64,000 nt of DNA from Bisporella sp. PMI_857 (Eukaryota > Ascomycota > Leotiomycetes > Helotiales > Helotiaceae), in the NCBI GenBank assembly GCA_021307315.1, contig JAJSPD010000001.1:1922001-1986000 (forward strand). The letters are read 5' to 3'. The notes beneath the pieces are model-generated. The model did not search any database. It was not told the origin of the DNA and was given only the letters and a program-made list of their open reading frames with translations. Position 1 is the stretch's first letter, and the number at the start of each line of letters is the position of its first letter. A program made the translations under genes and the position numbers. Shown one piece after another: positions 23,289-36,339 of the stretch.

Positions 23289-23571
23289 GGTAGGCTAACG
23301 GAGTGAAGCAAGCTTGATATATGAGATATTATATGCAGCGAGCAAGTATGAAAGCTGGTAGGTAGTGCAGATATGATGATTTCAGAAAATGTATGTTGGG
23401 TTGAGATGGAATCGGAGATTCCGCCTTCTGAGCCAAGCCCTTTCGGTGAAACTTTTATCCGTGTGGCATCAGCCTCTTCGACATTTCTCAGCCTCGTGTT
23501 CACTGTATATCAGAAACTTGTGATCGCAATAGAGTGTTCTTATAGAGGTAACCTGCACCTGGATAGACGTT
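23289..23571. promoter_or_regulatory. Shared divergent promoter region
   Basis: 283 bp between the ATG of the Yju2-like gene (minus) and the ATG of the Atp11-like gene (plus). It must carry both leaders. No motif is claimed. Confidence 0.5.
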
Positions 23572-24568
23572 ATGGCGACGCTTCGTGTGCCGTCTTTGCG
23601 TAATGTTGTATCTGGCGCAGCTCCTTACCTGCGAGCTTCCCAGCGAAGATGGGCACAAGTCCACGATGTACGTTTTCTAGCCACTCAGCAACCGGACAGA
23701 ATCCTGGAGAAATATAAGGAAAAGCTCTCCAGGAAAGCAAAAGAGTATGCCAATTATTCGATGTATCTTAAATCCTACATTGATTCGATGCTGACTCAAA
23801 TGAATCAGGAACGGCCTACGAGATATCAACGAGCTAAAAGAAGCATATAAAGAGAAAATTGAGTTACTCAAAAAGAAAGCCACAGTTCCTGTTTCAACAG
23901 CGGATACGAGCCAGTCAGCACCCTCGACAGATGCTGCATCCCCTTTTCCACCTCCACCTCCTCCACCACAAATATCCCCCCCCCCAAAAGTTCCTGCTAC
24001 TACCTCTGGAGTCAAGACATTATCTTCTTACCTTGATCTGGAGAAGACTCGTTCCCTTCCCCAAAAAGAGCTAGAAGCAATATGGCGTTTGCGACATGTT
24101 AACGATGACCAATCTCTATGCGCAACTATTCCTCTTCCCGTATATCGAAGCATAGAGGAAACGGCAAAGAAGTATCCGCAATTCATTCTTCCTCTTCCCA
24201 AGCCGGGCGATCAACCAGATGAAATACACTTTCTGCAATGGACATTTCCGGCTGAAAACACTGTTGCTGTACTTTTTACCCATTTGGCAGAGTTCAAACT
24301 TCGGGGCGAATACAGTCAACCACATACAACCATTACTCATCACTTAGAGCTGGCAGAGGAAAAGGGACTGGTATTGCTACAAGGTCAGGTTATCAAGGGA
24401 AGAGGAGTCAGCATTGATGAGGCTAAGTGGTTGGTCATGTGTTTGCAAAAATTTTATGGAATGAATAGTGAAAACACCAAGCGAAAGCTGCTGCTTGAGA
24501 TGTTTGGAAGGGGAGACGCAAACTTCAAAGTTGAAGACCTGGTCGAGGAAGCTGAGAAGATTGTATGA
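23572..24568 (+). CDS. atp11: Atp11-type F1-ATPase assembly chaperone, mitochondrial
   Basis: A matrix chaperone that binds F1 beta subunits during assembly of mitochondrial ATP synthase. Two exons: 23572-23744 and 23809-24568, with a 64-nt intron (GTATGC donor, GCTGAC branch, CAG acceptor); 310 residues. An Arg-rich, acid-poor N-terminus (MATLRVPSLRNVV...RASQRRWAQ) fits a presequence. A coiled helix (RILEKYKEKLSRKAKENGLRDINELKEAYKEKI) leads to a proline-rich linker with a Pro tract at about 108-125. The conserved core then has YLDLEKTRSLPQKELEAIWRLRH, then PQFILPLP and FLQWTF. The frame is continuous only with the intron removed. Confidence 0.92.
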
Positions 24569-26139
24569 TTGGCAGATAATTTTGTAGATTTCGAAAAGCC
24601 TAAATTATGTAAACTACTAATTAGAAGAACGTACCTCACTTGCAATAGTTCTGGGTCGATGTTTCTTGTACCATATTTGAGATTGTTAGGTCACAAAGTA
24701 ATTGAGATAATGACACAAGAAGAGTTTGAAATTCAAACGAACTTATCGTGACGCCAATGTCTCGTGGTGGTAATCTGATATCTAAAGATAAGGGAACTGT
24801 GGCTGCACTTTCAGAAAGAATAATACATGATACTGCACGACTAGTTAGTCATGATGAGAGATCAAAGGCATAGTATCGCAGCTATTAATAAGTATCATCA
24901 CAAAACTACATCGCATCTTCTTGCTGGCCCTCAAAGAGGCAAGGGTATGTATGTGCATCTCATTGTTGAATGACAGAGTTGATGTTGATCATGACTTGTG
25001 TGCTTCTAAGTGAGTCAATTGAAGAGTTTCCAATCCTGTTCATGTGCAAGCATATCATTTTTATCCAAACAGATAGAATTCCCCAGGCAGAAATCCTGAG
25101 TGGTTTGTGAAGCAAGCAGCCCTGTACATTCTAGCTGATACTCCACAAATGCCGAAGTTGAGAAGCTTAATAAATTTACAATGACATGCTCGACCACTAG
25201 GTTTAGGGTTTTCCTCAATATATAGATGCTGCAGTGCTATTGCACTTATTCATCCCGCGATAATTTGCTACCATGATAAGTATTCTGCTTCATATCTTCT
25301 TTCTCAAAAGCAATGCCTTATATTTTTTTTCGACCCTCGTCAGGAAGTGGATGGGACGCTCGAAAATTCATAACTAGTGGACCGAGTCAAGAGGTAGGCG
25401 ATTACGAGATCCCAAGTTGAGCTTCAGCCAATACCCGTCTCAATCCCCCAGCCCAAAAGACCAGAAACTCTCTGTCTGCAGCATCAGATCACCTTTGGTG
25501 AGATGCCAGGCATTTCATTCCACCTCTTCTGATGAGCCACAGTCTGATTTTACGGATTCAACTCAGCTCAACAACACTGATGCACATACCGATCACATTG
25601 GAAAGCCCAGCGAGAATGTCGACAACCCTCAAACCTGGGGACGACGCAATGTTTGCTATGGATCTGTACCAGCCACAGAACTTTCGTTGAAGGGGAATGA
25701 TTATATAAGCACTAGATATCTCAGCCTCATCGGCCGCCTGATGCGTTCATAGTGAAAAGCCCCTCCCCCTCCAAGGTTACTGCAGCAGCACTATACTGTA
25801 GAATAAGCTCCTTCCCACTAACTTTTACTACCACTGTACAGCACTGTACTCTATTGTGCTATCTTATCGCCGATCCACGCAATAGCTTCTCCACCAGACT
25901 TATGAGGGGCATCCCATCCCTGTTAAGGTTAATCTAAACTTTTGAACTTTTTTGTATAGTACCACATAAGCTGTTAACCTATCGTGACTCCTTGGTTCAA
26001 GGCTACCATCTCGTTGCCTTCTTGTGCCTTGATTGCGCAAGCAACCTCCTTCGAGCAGAGCGCAGCGCATTCCAGGGCAGCATAAATAGGACCATCTTGT
26101 ACTGCCAATGCTCCAGATTGTTTTGTCCTACAACATACC
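24569..26139. other. Intergenic, no supported gene
   Basis: About 1.6 kb. A plus-strand frame at about 25417-25752 begins at TTG, not ATG. It has a Ser/Thr/Gln-rich stretch that could belong to a small protein, but I could not build a model. The 26.0-26.14 kb part is the leader of the nicotinate phosphoribosyltransferase gene. Confidence 0.4.
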
Positions 26140-27718
26140 ATGGCATTCAACGACTCTTCCCATTATCCGGAGGGGGTGATATCCTTCCTCGATACGGATC
26201 TCTACAAATTGACGATGCAGTGTGCCGTGCTCAAATACTTTCCACAAGTCCAGGTCACGTACGCTTTCACGAACAGAACACCAGAGAAGAAACTATCGCG
26301 CAAGGCATTCCGATGGTTAGAAGCTCAAATCAACAGTGAGTCGGTCTATCAGCCTCGTCTAAAGTGCAATAGCTAACACCTGACAGAACTCGGAAACATT
26401 GCGCTATCGAGCGACGAGCTCAAATTTCTTCAACAATCCTGCAAATACCTGAATCAGGAGTATCTCGATTTCCTCAAAGAATTCCGACTGAATCCCCGAG
26501 ATCAGATCGTTGCATCCTTCACACCAGACGATGACACTAATAGCGAGAATGATGTTGGTGAAATAGATATCAAGGTTAAGGGTCTCTGGGTTGACACCAT
26601 TCTGTATGAGATTCCTCTCTTAGCCTTGACAAGTGAAGCGTACTTTAAGTTTATGGACACCGACTGGAATTATGATGGGCAGCAAGAAAAAGCGTACCGA
26701 AAGGGGAAGAGATTACTAGAAGCTGGCTGTATCCTGTCTGAATTTGGTACACGGCGGCGAAGGGATTACCATACTCAAGCGTTGGTCTTTCGTGGCCTGG
26801 TTGAGGCCAAGAAGGATGGTGAAAGGGTCAAGCTTCCTGGAATACTCACAGGTACGAGCAATGTTCATCTGGCCATGCGTTTCAATATTCCGCCTGTGGG
26901 GACAGTTGCCCACGAATGGTTTATGGGTGTCGCTGCCATTGATGGCGATTATGAGACTGCCACTCATAAAGCGCTCAGTTATTGGGTTGGGTGCTTCGGT
27001 GAGGGAGTTCTAGGAATCGCGCTCACCGACACTTTTGGCACTCCGGCATTTTTGAGAGCTTTCCGCGAGGCTATCCCAGATCATAAGACCACAAGGTCTG
27101 GTGCAGCTGGATCTGATAACGAAATTGATGGGGCAAACACAACAGCAAAGTCTTTTGCGGAGGTATTCGCTGGCGTTCGGCAGGACTCTGGCGATCCAGC
27201 TGAGTTTGTGCGCATCATGCGCGAGTTCTATGATACTAATGGTATTAAGGATAAGAAAACCATTGTATTCTCAGACTCTCTGAACATCGAGCTGTGCCTT
27301 GAGTACAAGACGATTGCAGAGGAGAAGGGTTTCCAGCCAACCTTTGGTGTTGGGACATTCTTGACCAACGATTTCACACATGCCACCACAGGCACAAAAT
27401 CTATTCCAATGAACATTGTCATCAAACTAAGTTCGGCGAATGGCAATCCTGCTGTTAAGATAAGTGACAACATTGGGAAGAATACAGGTGATAAGGATAC
27501 GGTTGAGAAGGTTAAGAAGCAGCTAGGGTATGAGGAAAAAGGATGGTCTTTAGGTACGTGGATGCAGTTTCACTGTCCTTTAAATGTCAATGGCAGAGTA
27601 CCAGCATCTGGCATGACCAACCAAGATATCGCGATCATTCCCAACAGGCGTACTGATATATATACATATAGGGGACGAAAAAACGAGATGGGGATCAGAA
27701 AATGAACCTCCCAAGTGA
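26140..27718 (+). CDS. npt1: Nicotinate phosphoribosyltransferase (NAD+ salvage)
   Basis: Makes nicotinate mononucleotide from nicotinate, PRPP and ATP in the Preiss-Handler branch of NAD+ salvage. Three exons: 26140-26335, 26387-27553 and 27672-27718; introns of 51 nt (GTGAGT...CTAACACCTGACAG) and 118 nt (GTACGT...CATATAG); 469 residues. Key blocks: SFLDTDLYKLTMQ at the N-terminus, TSNVHLAMRFNIPPVGTVAHEWFMG (the AHEW His at about 240 is the phosphorylated residue in this family), GVRQDSGDP, IVFSDSLN and FGVGTFLTND. Without the second intron the frame runs on into an unrelated tail. With it the C-terminus becomes GDEKTRWGSENEPPK, which fits the family's charged Arg-Trp ending. Confidence 0.92.
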
Positions 27719-29393
27719 TTACGCATAATCCATTTCATTATGAAATATCCCTGAGTGGATTGGATATTTGCATTTACAGCGGCGTTTTGTGTAGATCTCC
27801 AGGAGCTACAAGAGCTAAAAGGTATTCCACCTCTAATTTTAGACGACCTTACGCTCAGCAGAAAGTCCACCCTTAGCAATGTGGCACAATCATAGTGCCG
27901 ATATTTATCTTGAATCTAGCCTGCTACACTTATGCTTGTCCGATTCCTTGGTTTTCCTCAAATCTTGTCATTTTAGTCGATTCCGTTTAGATTGACGCAG
28001 AGACTGAAGCTTGATTACTGCTAGAATGTCTACCAACTACCGAGTGGAGCGAGTGTCCAGCGCTGTCATACTTAACGCATAAGCTCATCTACCATACTTT
28101 CTTGGGTTGCCAGGAAAGCTTCTAGGCGTTTCCGAGAACTGGGTACATGAACAGCAATTTCTAGGCTTGATTAAACGAAAATCCTTTAGCTTGAAATGGC
28201 TGAGAGCTCTAGAGCCTGGCTTTCATATTGGCTGTACATAAATTGGAGCTCACGAAGAATGCTTGTTCTAATTTTCAGTATATGTTGTACTTAATCATAA
28301 GGAACAGAGTATCAATTCTAACCTCTGTAGTTCCTTGTGAATACTTCGCAGCATGATTTTAGTTTAACACAACACAAAAGTCACCCGTTTCAACGAAATA
28401 CTCTTCATTGCATATGCCGCCTTCTCGAAGTAGTGTACTCTCTTGTTCTAGGATGCTTCCAAAAAAGATACTAGGCTTAGTAGAGGAAAGTATATATCAG
28501 CGCTAGCGGCTCTAGCAGTTTCTAGAAATGCTTAGATTCCAAACCACCTCACTTTCTGACTTTGTTAAATTGTAAATATTCTCAACATTTCCAACAACTT
28601 CGGGTGGCCTCAGCAATCTAGATCTGTGATGTCCGGGTAATCGGCATCCTGTTGTCTTGTGGTGGATGGATGATATTGCTTGTGCTCTTGGCGCCACCAA
28701 TTCATGTTCTGCAGTTGCATGCTTCTTGCTTGGCATTTCCCTCTATTCGTAATGTCCCGCTCCGTGTTCTGCGTGCCTGATGTCATCGTATCCGGTGTTA
28801 TCTTCGCCTGGTTGAAAAAGTGGTGTCAAACTCAACTGTTTAGTAGAGTCCCAAGCACGCGCCAAGCTCTTGGGGTCATCAGGAAGGGTTGTGCTGTGGC
28901 GTCGCCGACTACGTCACCTGACTCATTTTTTGGACCCCATCACGTCACTTTTGGGCCAGTTGAGTTTCCGCCACTCCAAAAGCAGTTTAGTCTCGCCCAG
29001 ACTTCCGCTCGCGGCCAAGCCTCCGCCCAGGTTTCCGCGGATTCGCAAGACATCGGCCAAGAGTTCGTTGTAACTTATATCGTTCAAGCACTCCACATTA
29101 CTGGCACATATACATCACCCAGTTTTGCCAATGCCTTGGTCTCTCTTGGTTCAGAGTTTGTTATCGCCCCAACCTCGACCCCGACTCGAGTTGCTAAACT
29201 CTGATTCTATAAGTAATAGAACAGTTCCGCCCCTCCCCTTTCTTTCGAGAGTTTACCAACCATATTCTGGTAATACTGCAAATTCCCTACTATTCCCTCG
29301 AATAGGAATAGAACCGCTAAATGTAATTTACGTCTACACACGATATCACATAAGTGCCCTCTCAAAATTGTGGAAGTCACATCTCAAACAAAA
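27719..29393. other. Intergenic, 5' region of the ENA ATPase gene
   Basis: About 1.7 kb with no supported gene. The 174-codon plus-strand frame at 28680-29204 has low-complexity Ser/Thr/Gln composition and no start context, so I take it as chance. The stretch probably contains the ENA promoter. Several direct GGTATT- and CTAGA-like words occur, but I claim no site. Confidence 0.4.
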
Positions 29394-32300
29394 ATGGAAC
29401 CCAAATCGACACAGGGGACCACTGGTCCAAGAACTGATCGACATCCCTTTCTAATGATATTCGAAGATGTAGTCAAGCAGATGAAAACAAATGTCGATAC
29501 TGGGTTGAGTGATGCTCAAGTCAAGGAGATCCAAAAGGAGCACCCACCAAATGAGCTGGAAGGCGGAGGCGGAGTTTCCTGGTACAGAATTCTAGGTAAA
29601 CAAGTTGCAAATGCGATGATCTTGGTAAGCCTTTCTGGATATCGGTTGTTGCAATAATATCTAAAGTTCACAGGTTCTTATATTTGCCATGGCTTTAAGT
29701 TTTGGGGTATCAGATTATGTCGAAGGCGGAGTTCTTGTCGCGGTAATCGTACTCAATGTTAGCATTGGGTTCTATCAGGAACTCAAAGCAGAGAAGAAGA
29801 TGGACTCTCTGCGAAATTTATCCTCTCCTAGCGCACGTGTACTCCGTAACGGCAAAGAAGACGTCATTCCCAGGTACGTAATTGATTGCAATTTTCCGCA
29901 GTTCAGTGTTTGCTAATATACATTAGTGCTGAAGTCGTTCCTGGTGATATATGTATCTTGAAAACAGGTGATACTGTACCTGCAGATATGCGCTTGTTTG
30001 AGACCATGAATCTCAACTGCGACGAGAAGTCATTGACAGGCGAAGCAGAACCCGTTGAGAAGGTCATCGAGAACAATATTGAGATCCCCGATCAGGAAGG
30101 CAAACTTGCCGAGTCAGAAGACCAAGTTATGCCTGCCGACAGAATTAATCTCGCATATGCTACAACAACAGTCACAAAAGGGCGCGGGAAAGGAATAGTG
30201 ATCTTCACAGGCATGGAAACGGAAGTCGGGAAGATTGCTGCAGCATCTGCTGGCAAGAAGAGAAAACCCGGTCGATCGATGAGCCTCAAGTACGGAAAGT
30301 TACAGCCAGTCAAAGGTGCCTACAAAAGAACATGGGATGGAGTTGGAAAGTTCTTAGGTCTCACCGAGGGTACCCCGCTTCAGCGTAAGCTCTCGAAGCT
30401 TGCATATGTCCTGTTCGGCTGTGCAATACTGTTGGCAATCATTGTCTTTTCAGTAAACAAATTCAATGTCACTGGCGAGGTTGCAGTCTATGCCATATCT
30501 ACCGGTATTGCGATTATCCCAGAATCGCTTATTGCGTAGGTTTCCAAATGCCAAGTTTTGAACATCTACTAAATTGTTCAGTGTACTTACCATCACAATG
30601 GTCGTTGGTATGACCGTCATGAGAAAGGCCAATGTCGTCATTCGAGATCTTTCGGCATTGGAAGCGCTCGGAGGTGTTACCAATATTTGCTCTGACAAGA
30701 CTGGCACACTCACCCAGGGTGCCATGATCGTCAAGAAGGCCTGGATCCACGGTGTTGGTGTTTTGACAGTTCTCCACACACAAGATCCCAATGATCCTAC
30801 TCAAGGAACCGTCACGCAAGGCCCAGAAACTCAACATATCCCTGCTTCTGATAACGAGGAGTCTACGCCTGACTATGATGCACAACGAAGCACAGCAGCT
30901 CTGAAATTTGATGTCCCAGCAGAGAAGATTGCCAAGGATCAAAACAAACACAACACGGAAGAGAAAGAAGAAGATGTGGTGATGACACCTGATCTGGAAA
31001 CGCTACTTCAATCAACTGCTTTGTGCAACTTGGCTTCCGTCAGGAAAGAGACGGAAGGAGAAGATGCCGGGAAGTGGAAGACCACTGGAGAGCCCACAGA
31101 AATCGCCCTTCAAGTATTCGCCCATCGCTTTGACTTTGGCAAGCGGACCCTGGAATCGGCAGGCTGGAAGCAACTTGCTGAATTTCCTTTTGATAGCACA
31201 ATCAAGCGTATGTCTGTCGTCTATAGCTCCCCAGGGAGTGGCAATCACCAAGTCTTCACCAAGGGAGCTGTTGAACGCATTCTAGACCTCTGTAGCTCCA
31301 TAGGGACGGGGTCCAACAACGAGCCTCTCAATGATGAAGTACGGGAGAAGGTCCTCACCCAAATGGATGCGCTCGCCAGCCAAGGACAGCGAGTTCTCGC
31401 CATCGCTGGGAAATCGTGGCAAGGACAATTTACTCAGGATAAGACGGCTGGCAATGACGAGCGCCTTCGAAATGAGGTTGAAAAAGATCTTACCCTCATT
31501 GGTCTTGCAGGCATATACGATCCTCCTCGTGATGAAACCAAGGATGCTGTCAGAGAATGCTCGGAAGCTGGGATAAAGGTCCACATGTTAACCGGAGACC
31601 ACCCCGCCACCGCCACGGCTATTGCGAAAGAAATCGGAATCATTCCCAAGAATCTCAGCATTCTTGCCCCTGATGTCGCTCAAGCTATCGTCAAGAAGGC
31701 AACCGACTTTGATAGCATGGATGATGCAGAGATCGATAAAATGCCTGAGCTACCCCTAGTCATCGCTCGTTGTGCCCCACATACGAAGACGAGGATGATT
31801 GAAGCACTCCGGCGTCGCGGTCTTTACATGGCGATGACTGGAGATGGAGTTAATGATGCACCCTCTCTTGCGTCAGCTGATGTTGGCATTGCTATGGGTA
31901 TGGCTGGTTCGGACGTAGCCAAGAGTGCGGCTAAGATCGTCCTGACTGATGACAAGTTCAATTCTATTGTCTCCGCCATCCGTGAGGGCAGGCGTATGTT
32001 TGATAACATTCAAAAATTCGTGCTCCATCTCTTGACTTCTAACGTCGGAGAAGTTATCCTCCTCATTGCTGGGCTTGGTTTCCAAGACGTGGCTGGCTTC
32101 TCCGTGTTTCCTCTCAGCCCTCTGCAGATCTTGTGGATCAACATGATCACCTCCTCTTTCCCAGCTTTCGGTCTTGGAAAGGAAAAGGCAGCCTCCGATG
32201 TTATGCGTCGCCCACCTCATGACAACAAACGTGGTGTTTTCACCGTACAAATCCTCGTTGATATGATGGTATATGGATTTCTGATGGGCACTTGCACCCT

Positions 32301-32973
32301 CCTCACATTCGTTATTGTCATTTACGGCGCAAACGGTGGCGAGCTTGGCCATGACTGCAACAAGACGTTTAGTGAATCTTGTCGCCCAGTCTTCCGTGCT
32401 CGTGCGGCAGTATTCGCAGAGCTGACCTGGCTGATTCTCATTTCAGCGTGGGAGTTCAAGTCTATCCGCCGGAGCATGTTCCGTTTAGATCCCTATTCTG
32501 TGTCACGCTTTCCCTTCTTTAAGGATGTTTATGAGAATAGATTCCTATTCTGGGCAGTTATTATTGGCGCACTGTCTGTGTTCCCTGCCGTGTACATCCC
32601 AGGTCTGAACACCAAGGTATTCAAGCACATCGATATTACCTGGGAATGGGCGCTGTCATTTGGGGCGATTTTTGTATTTGTGATTGGCATTGAGGGGTGG
32701 AAAGCGCTGAAGAGGGTATACCATTTGTTTGAGCAGGGTGATGAGGACAGAGATGAAGAAGAGCAGAAGGCAAGAAGAAAGAAGTTGAGTTTGAGACAAG
32801 GGTTCTTCACGACGGCAAGGAGCAGGGACAAGAGCTTTGGGCTTTCAAGCAGGAGGGGAACTGGTGTGAGCGACGGAGGAGAGAGTGGTGTAAGTGTTAA
32901 GGACAAGCTTAGCGAGAAGTTGAGCATAAGAAGTCCCGCGCCCGTGCAACAGCGTCAGCGGGAGGAGGTATAA
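29394..32973 (+). CDS. ENA-type P-type ATPase (Na+/K+ efflux)
   Basis: A plasma-membrane P-type ATPase of the fungal ENA class (type IID) that exports Na+ or K+ and supports salt and alkaline-pH tolerance. Four exons: 29394-29624, 29674-29873, 29927-30535 and 30582-32973; introns of 49, 53 and 46 nt; 1143 residues. It has the N-terminal cation-ATPase domain, actuator loop SLTGEAEP (about 178-185), ion-site helix GIAIIPESLIAVLTITM, phosphorylation motif SDKTGTLTQG with the Asp at about 385, and hinge MTGDGVNDAPS at about 766. C-terminal membrane helices follow, then a long basic Ser-rich cytosolic tail (about 1070-1143). The IPESL form in helix 4 is the ENA/SERCA-like type. Spliced phases are consistent and no residue of the catalytic motifs is missing. 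Confidence 0.94.
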
Positions 32974-34481
32974 TATTTGGACGCACTATGTCCTGCAAAA
33001 TTCGCTACATTGTTATAATAACATCGGAGTTTACGGGAATATCTGGCAATCATGGATGTTGCATAGACTTAGGATAATAAAAAGGGTTTGAGATTCTAGT
33101 GCTGTATTCTTGTACTTGGGAGAAGATGAAATGTATTACTGCTAGAATAGAGCAAACGCACAATCCAATTTACCGTGGTAGGGTTCTTGATTGCAATTGC
33201 GGTAGTTTTGGCATCAGAGCTACTATTATATCTTGCTAGGATGACCACAAGTCCTCGTCTATTTCCCTCCAGGCGCTTCACTGAACCCATTTCGATTCTC
33301 TGTGGGGTTGGATTCTTTGTTTAACGCCTGACATCTTATAAGGCTACCCGGATCGACCAAGTGGTTGCGCCGTCCAAGCCGGCCCCAGATTAGGACTACC
33401 TTTGCAAGGCCATTGACCAGAGGTGGTCGAAAAGGCTTTTTGTTAGGTGCGGGAAAGGAGTTAGGGGACCACTGGGGTTACACTTAGCAACAGGTAAAGC
33501 TAAACGAGCAACCCCTGTTAACATATTGAATAAAGAACGATGGTTTTGAGCGTAAATCTCCCCCAAAAATATCTCTGCAAGAATTTTCCTGCAATTCGTA
33601 CACACTGGAAGCAAAGTTTTGTACAAAAGCGGAAAGGGCTTTCCCCAGTAAGTGGGAAAGCAGCAGCTCGTGCCTTGTCCATCAATTCCATTTGTGTGGA
33701 GTGCAATGCATCTCCTCGTGGTCACGTCACCGTTCCCGCAATTGCATATGACTTCAACGCCGTCGGGGCATGCCTCCGGAGCTGCAGGGAGAATGGACAG
33801 AGTAGATACAGTAAGCTTTGAGCGATCAAGGACCGCTCGCTTAAGCCCTCAAAGCGTATATTATTCGTTGAAGAGAACATGTATAAGTGAAAGAAAGATT
33901 GTGATACTGAACCATATCTCCAAGATATGAATGATGCGAAGTGAGAGTTTATATACCTCTTTAAAATTTTGTTCATATTATAGCTACTGCTTCGGCCAGC
34001 ACCGCTAATACGATCTTATCCTTAAGGATGCAGCCTTCAAAATGCCATTAAGTCAAACTCTTTCTGGAAAGAATCTAGCGATAAGATGTCCACTACAGCC
34101 TTTCTAAAATCAGTCATCTACTCGCCTAAGAATCTGTGTTGAGCCTGTTTACCTAAGATGTGACCTAATATAACCTTTGCAGGCCGTACTAAATGTACGG
34201 CGTGCAACTGAGGGGATGCTCGAGAGGCAGAAAACAATTGACGAATCGAGCAAAAGCCCGAACACAAATATCGCAGGTAATGAAGTCTTTTGTAAGCATT
34301 AGACGGTACTAAACTAGTGTTGTCTAGTACATTCCGTAAGCATGTTTTGTGGACGACATGTTAATAGATGACATGTAAAAGCTCGTTTTCAATCATCAAC
34401 CGTATCCGAAGGTCCTCCTGGTTTCCGGCCATAGACAACATTGCTACTCCGCGTTAGTAAGTCTGCAACATGGAGAACAAG
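32974..34481. other. Intergenic between convergent genes
   Basis: 1.5 kb between the ENA ATPase (plus) and the methyltransferase (minus), so both 3' ends face it. Frames at 33396-33976 on either strand are short and mutually overlapping. I see no gene, tRNA or clear repeat. Confidence 0.4.
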
Positions 34482-35987
34482 CTACAAGGACAGCACGTGC
34501 ATATCATAATAAGCATGATTCTTCCGGTTCAAAAGATGGCTGCGCATCGTCATAATATGCGTCTGGATTTCCTCGTACGACCACTGCCTCTCGTCAGTCC
34601 ACCCTCCCATCGTAACATCTTCCCTCAGAACTTCAGACGCATACCTTCAAAACCGTGCTTAGCAAATACAAACTCCAACTCTCCAACCCTTCAAGACAAA
34701 ACAGCAAATTCCACTGTCCCAACTCCTTCAACTTCGGATCTCTCGGCCATGTGCCAACAGGAACCTTGAACTTCTTCTCTATGACATCAACAAAGCCTGC
34801 ATTGGTGATCATCTCGCGATTGAAGTCGTAGATGGCGAATGTTTTACCGAGCTGCTCCGCGGCATAAAGGAGTGTCTTGGACCATTGCGCCATAAAATGG
34901 TCTTCTGTCACAGACCCGTCTTCGGATTTGAACATGATTGAAATTTCGAGATGCTCAATGTACCCCCCAGGCTTGGTGCATCTTGATACTTTCCCTCAGC
35001 ACACGCGTATTTGAGTCTTATATGGCAACTTACTTGTAGATCTCATCGAAGAGGCGTGGCCAGTCTTGAATCGCGCCAAGTAGGCAGCGCATGTGGATAT
35101 AGTCAAAGCTGTTTGGTTGGTAAGTCCACTCAAGCTGAGCATCGTCGAGCTCGAACTTGAGATTTGGAGGTACGAAACTGGGCTGGGTAGGAGAGATGTC
35201 TGTGCCGATCACCTCTGCTGATGGAAATTCGTCTGCAAAGTCACTGTTTTCTATCAGTAGATGTTTGATGGATTGGGAGGGCGGGCTAGGCACATAGCCC
35301 ATATTCCGGTTCCAGTTCCAACATCTAATACTTTCTAAGGATTTCATTAACTTCATATCTCTACTGTGTGACGTAAAGTTACCTGTGGATTTGGGCCAAT
35401 TGGTGCAAGGAAGAGCTTTCCATCTTGCATGAGCGTTAACATATGATGGCTACAAGCTTGTTAGCTAGTTTTGATCCGGGATTGTAAGGTGCATGCCCGA
35501 TATCCAATTGCTCATTCATCTTGTCGTCATTTGGCCCCCTGACAAATATCAGCCTCTGGTTTTCTTCACTGCAGACTTTACTCACCAGTACTCTAAAGCG
35601 GTATCTGAATTGAAGTTGTGATACGTCCGTCCATAGAACTCACGATACTTCTGGATACTACTCGTGATCGAGGCCGTAGAGCTTGCACTGCAATCATCAA
35701 CATCTTGTCCGTGTCATAATGGATACAACCTTACTCATCACCTCCAAACGCAGAGTCTGTCTCAGCATCCTCATCCAATGGGTCCTTGATCCATGGTAAG
35801 CTTAATTGACTTCCGACAAATGAATACCCACGACAGAGATGGTTTCTCCTGCTGGGCCTGTCGCAGCAGTTTCGTCCCCTGGGGCAGTTATGTCCTCCCC
35901 GCCAGTTGACGGGATAAGTGGCGTTGCGGGCGACGCAATGGGACTCTCCACAATCGGAGTCGCACCCTCTTTGATTTCAGAGCTCAT
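34482..35987 (-). CDS. LaeA-like SAM-dependent methyltransferase, nine exons
   Basis: A class I methyltransferase of the fungal LaeA-like group, often found in or near secondary-metabolite clusters. Exons: 35987-35832, 35784-35735, 35687-35586, 35538-35497, 35449-35383, 35334-35294, 35243-35034, 34981-34645 and 34583-34482, totalling 369 codons including stop, with all phases consistent. Introns are 47-61 nt. The fourth, between 35497 and 35449, has a GC donor (GCATGC...GCTAAC...TAG). A disordered Ser/Thr/Pro N-terminus leads to SSIQKYREFYGRTYH, EYWGPNDDK, DIGHHMLTLMQDGKLFLAPI, motif I VLDVGTGTGIWAIDFA (about 141-156), EVIGTDISPTQP, FDYIHMRCLLG and TKPGGYIEHLEIS. It is divergent from the P450 at 36340. 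Substrate unknown. Confidence 0.85.
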
Positions 35988-36339
35988 ATCTCAAGTACCA
36001 GAAGGGGACGAAGCACGATAGGATACGAATCACAGCTGCAGCGACGGAGCAGCGCAGGAATTGATTAGTCCAAATGAAGCTTGTATAGACGGAGGTACCA
36101 GCACAGTATTGTGTTGTATTGTCAACCTCGTTCAATTCTGGGGGGTGTGTGGTAGTGTTCCCCCTCAAATGTAGCGCAGCCATAAAACCAGCCAAATGTA
36201 CCCACCACCCAAGACGCCTTTTTTCTTGCTGACCTAGCGCTCTGGTCTGTTCCCCCCGCACTGTTGAAACTCTAGTACTGTCCGTGTCGCTCTGGTCACA
36301 AAAGAATCAAATCAAATCAAAATATAAATATCGATAATA
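35988..36339. promoter_or_regulatory. Shared divergent promoter, methyltransferase and P450
   Basis: A 352-bp gap between the two start codons. The distance is typical of co-regulated divergent genes in fungal metabolic clusters. No transcription-factor site is claimed. Confidence 0.5.

Noticed and set aside
22620..23306. 228-codon plus-strand frame opposite the Yju2-like gene
   Set aside because: It is the complement of a well-conserved coding sequence, and its own translation is low-complexity Leu/Ser/Phe typical of a shadow frame.
28680..29204. 174-codon plus-strand frame upstream of the ENA ATPase
   Set aside because: Ser/Thr/Gln-rich without any domain, and it overlaps the expected promoter. 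No start context.
33396..33976. Overlapping frames on both strands between the ENA ATPase and the methyltransferase
   Set aside because: Mutually overlapping, short, no domain, and between two 3' ends.
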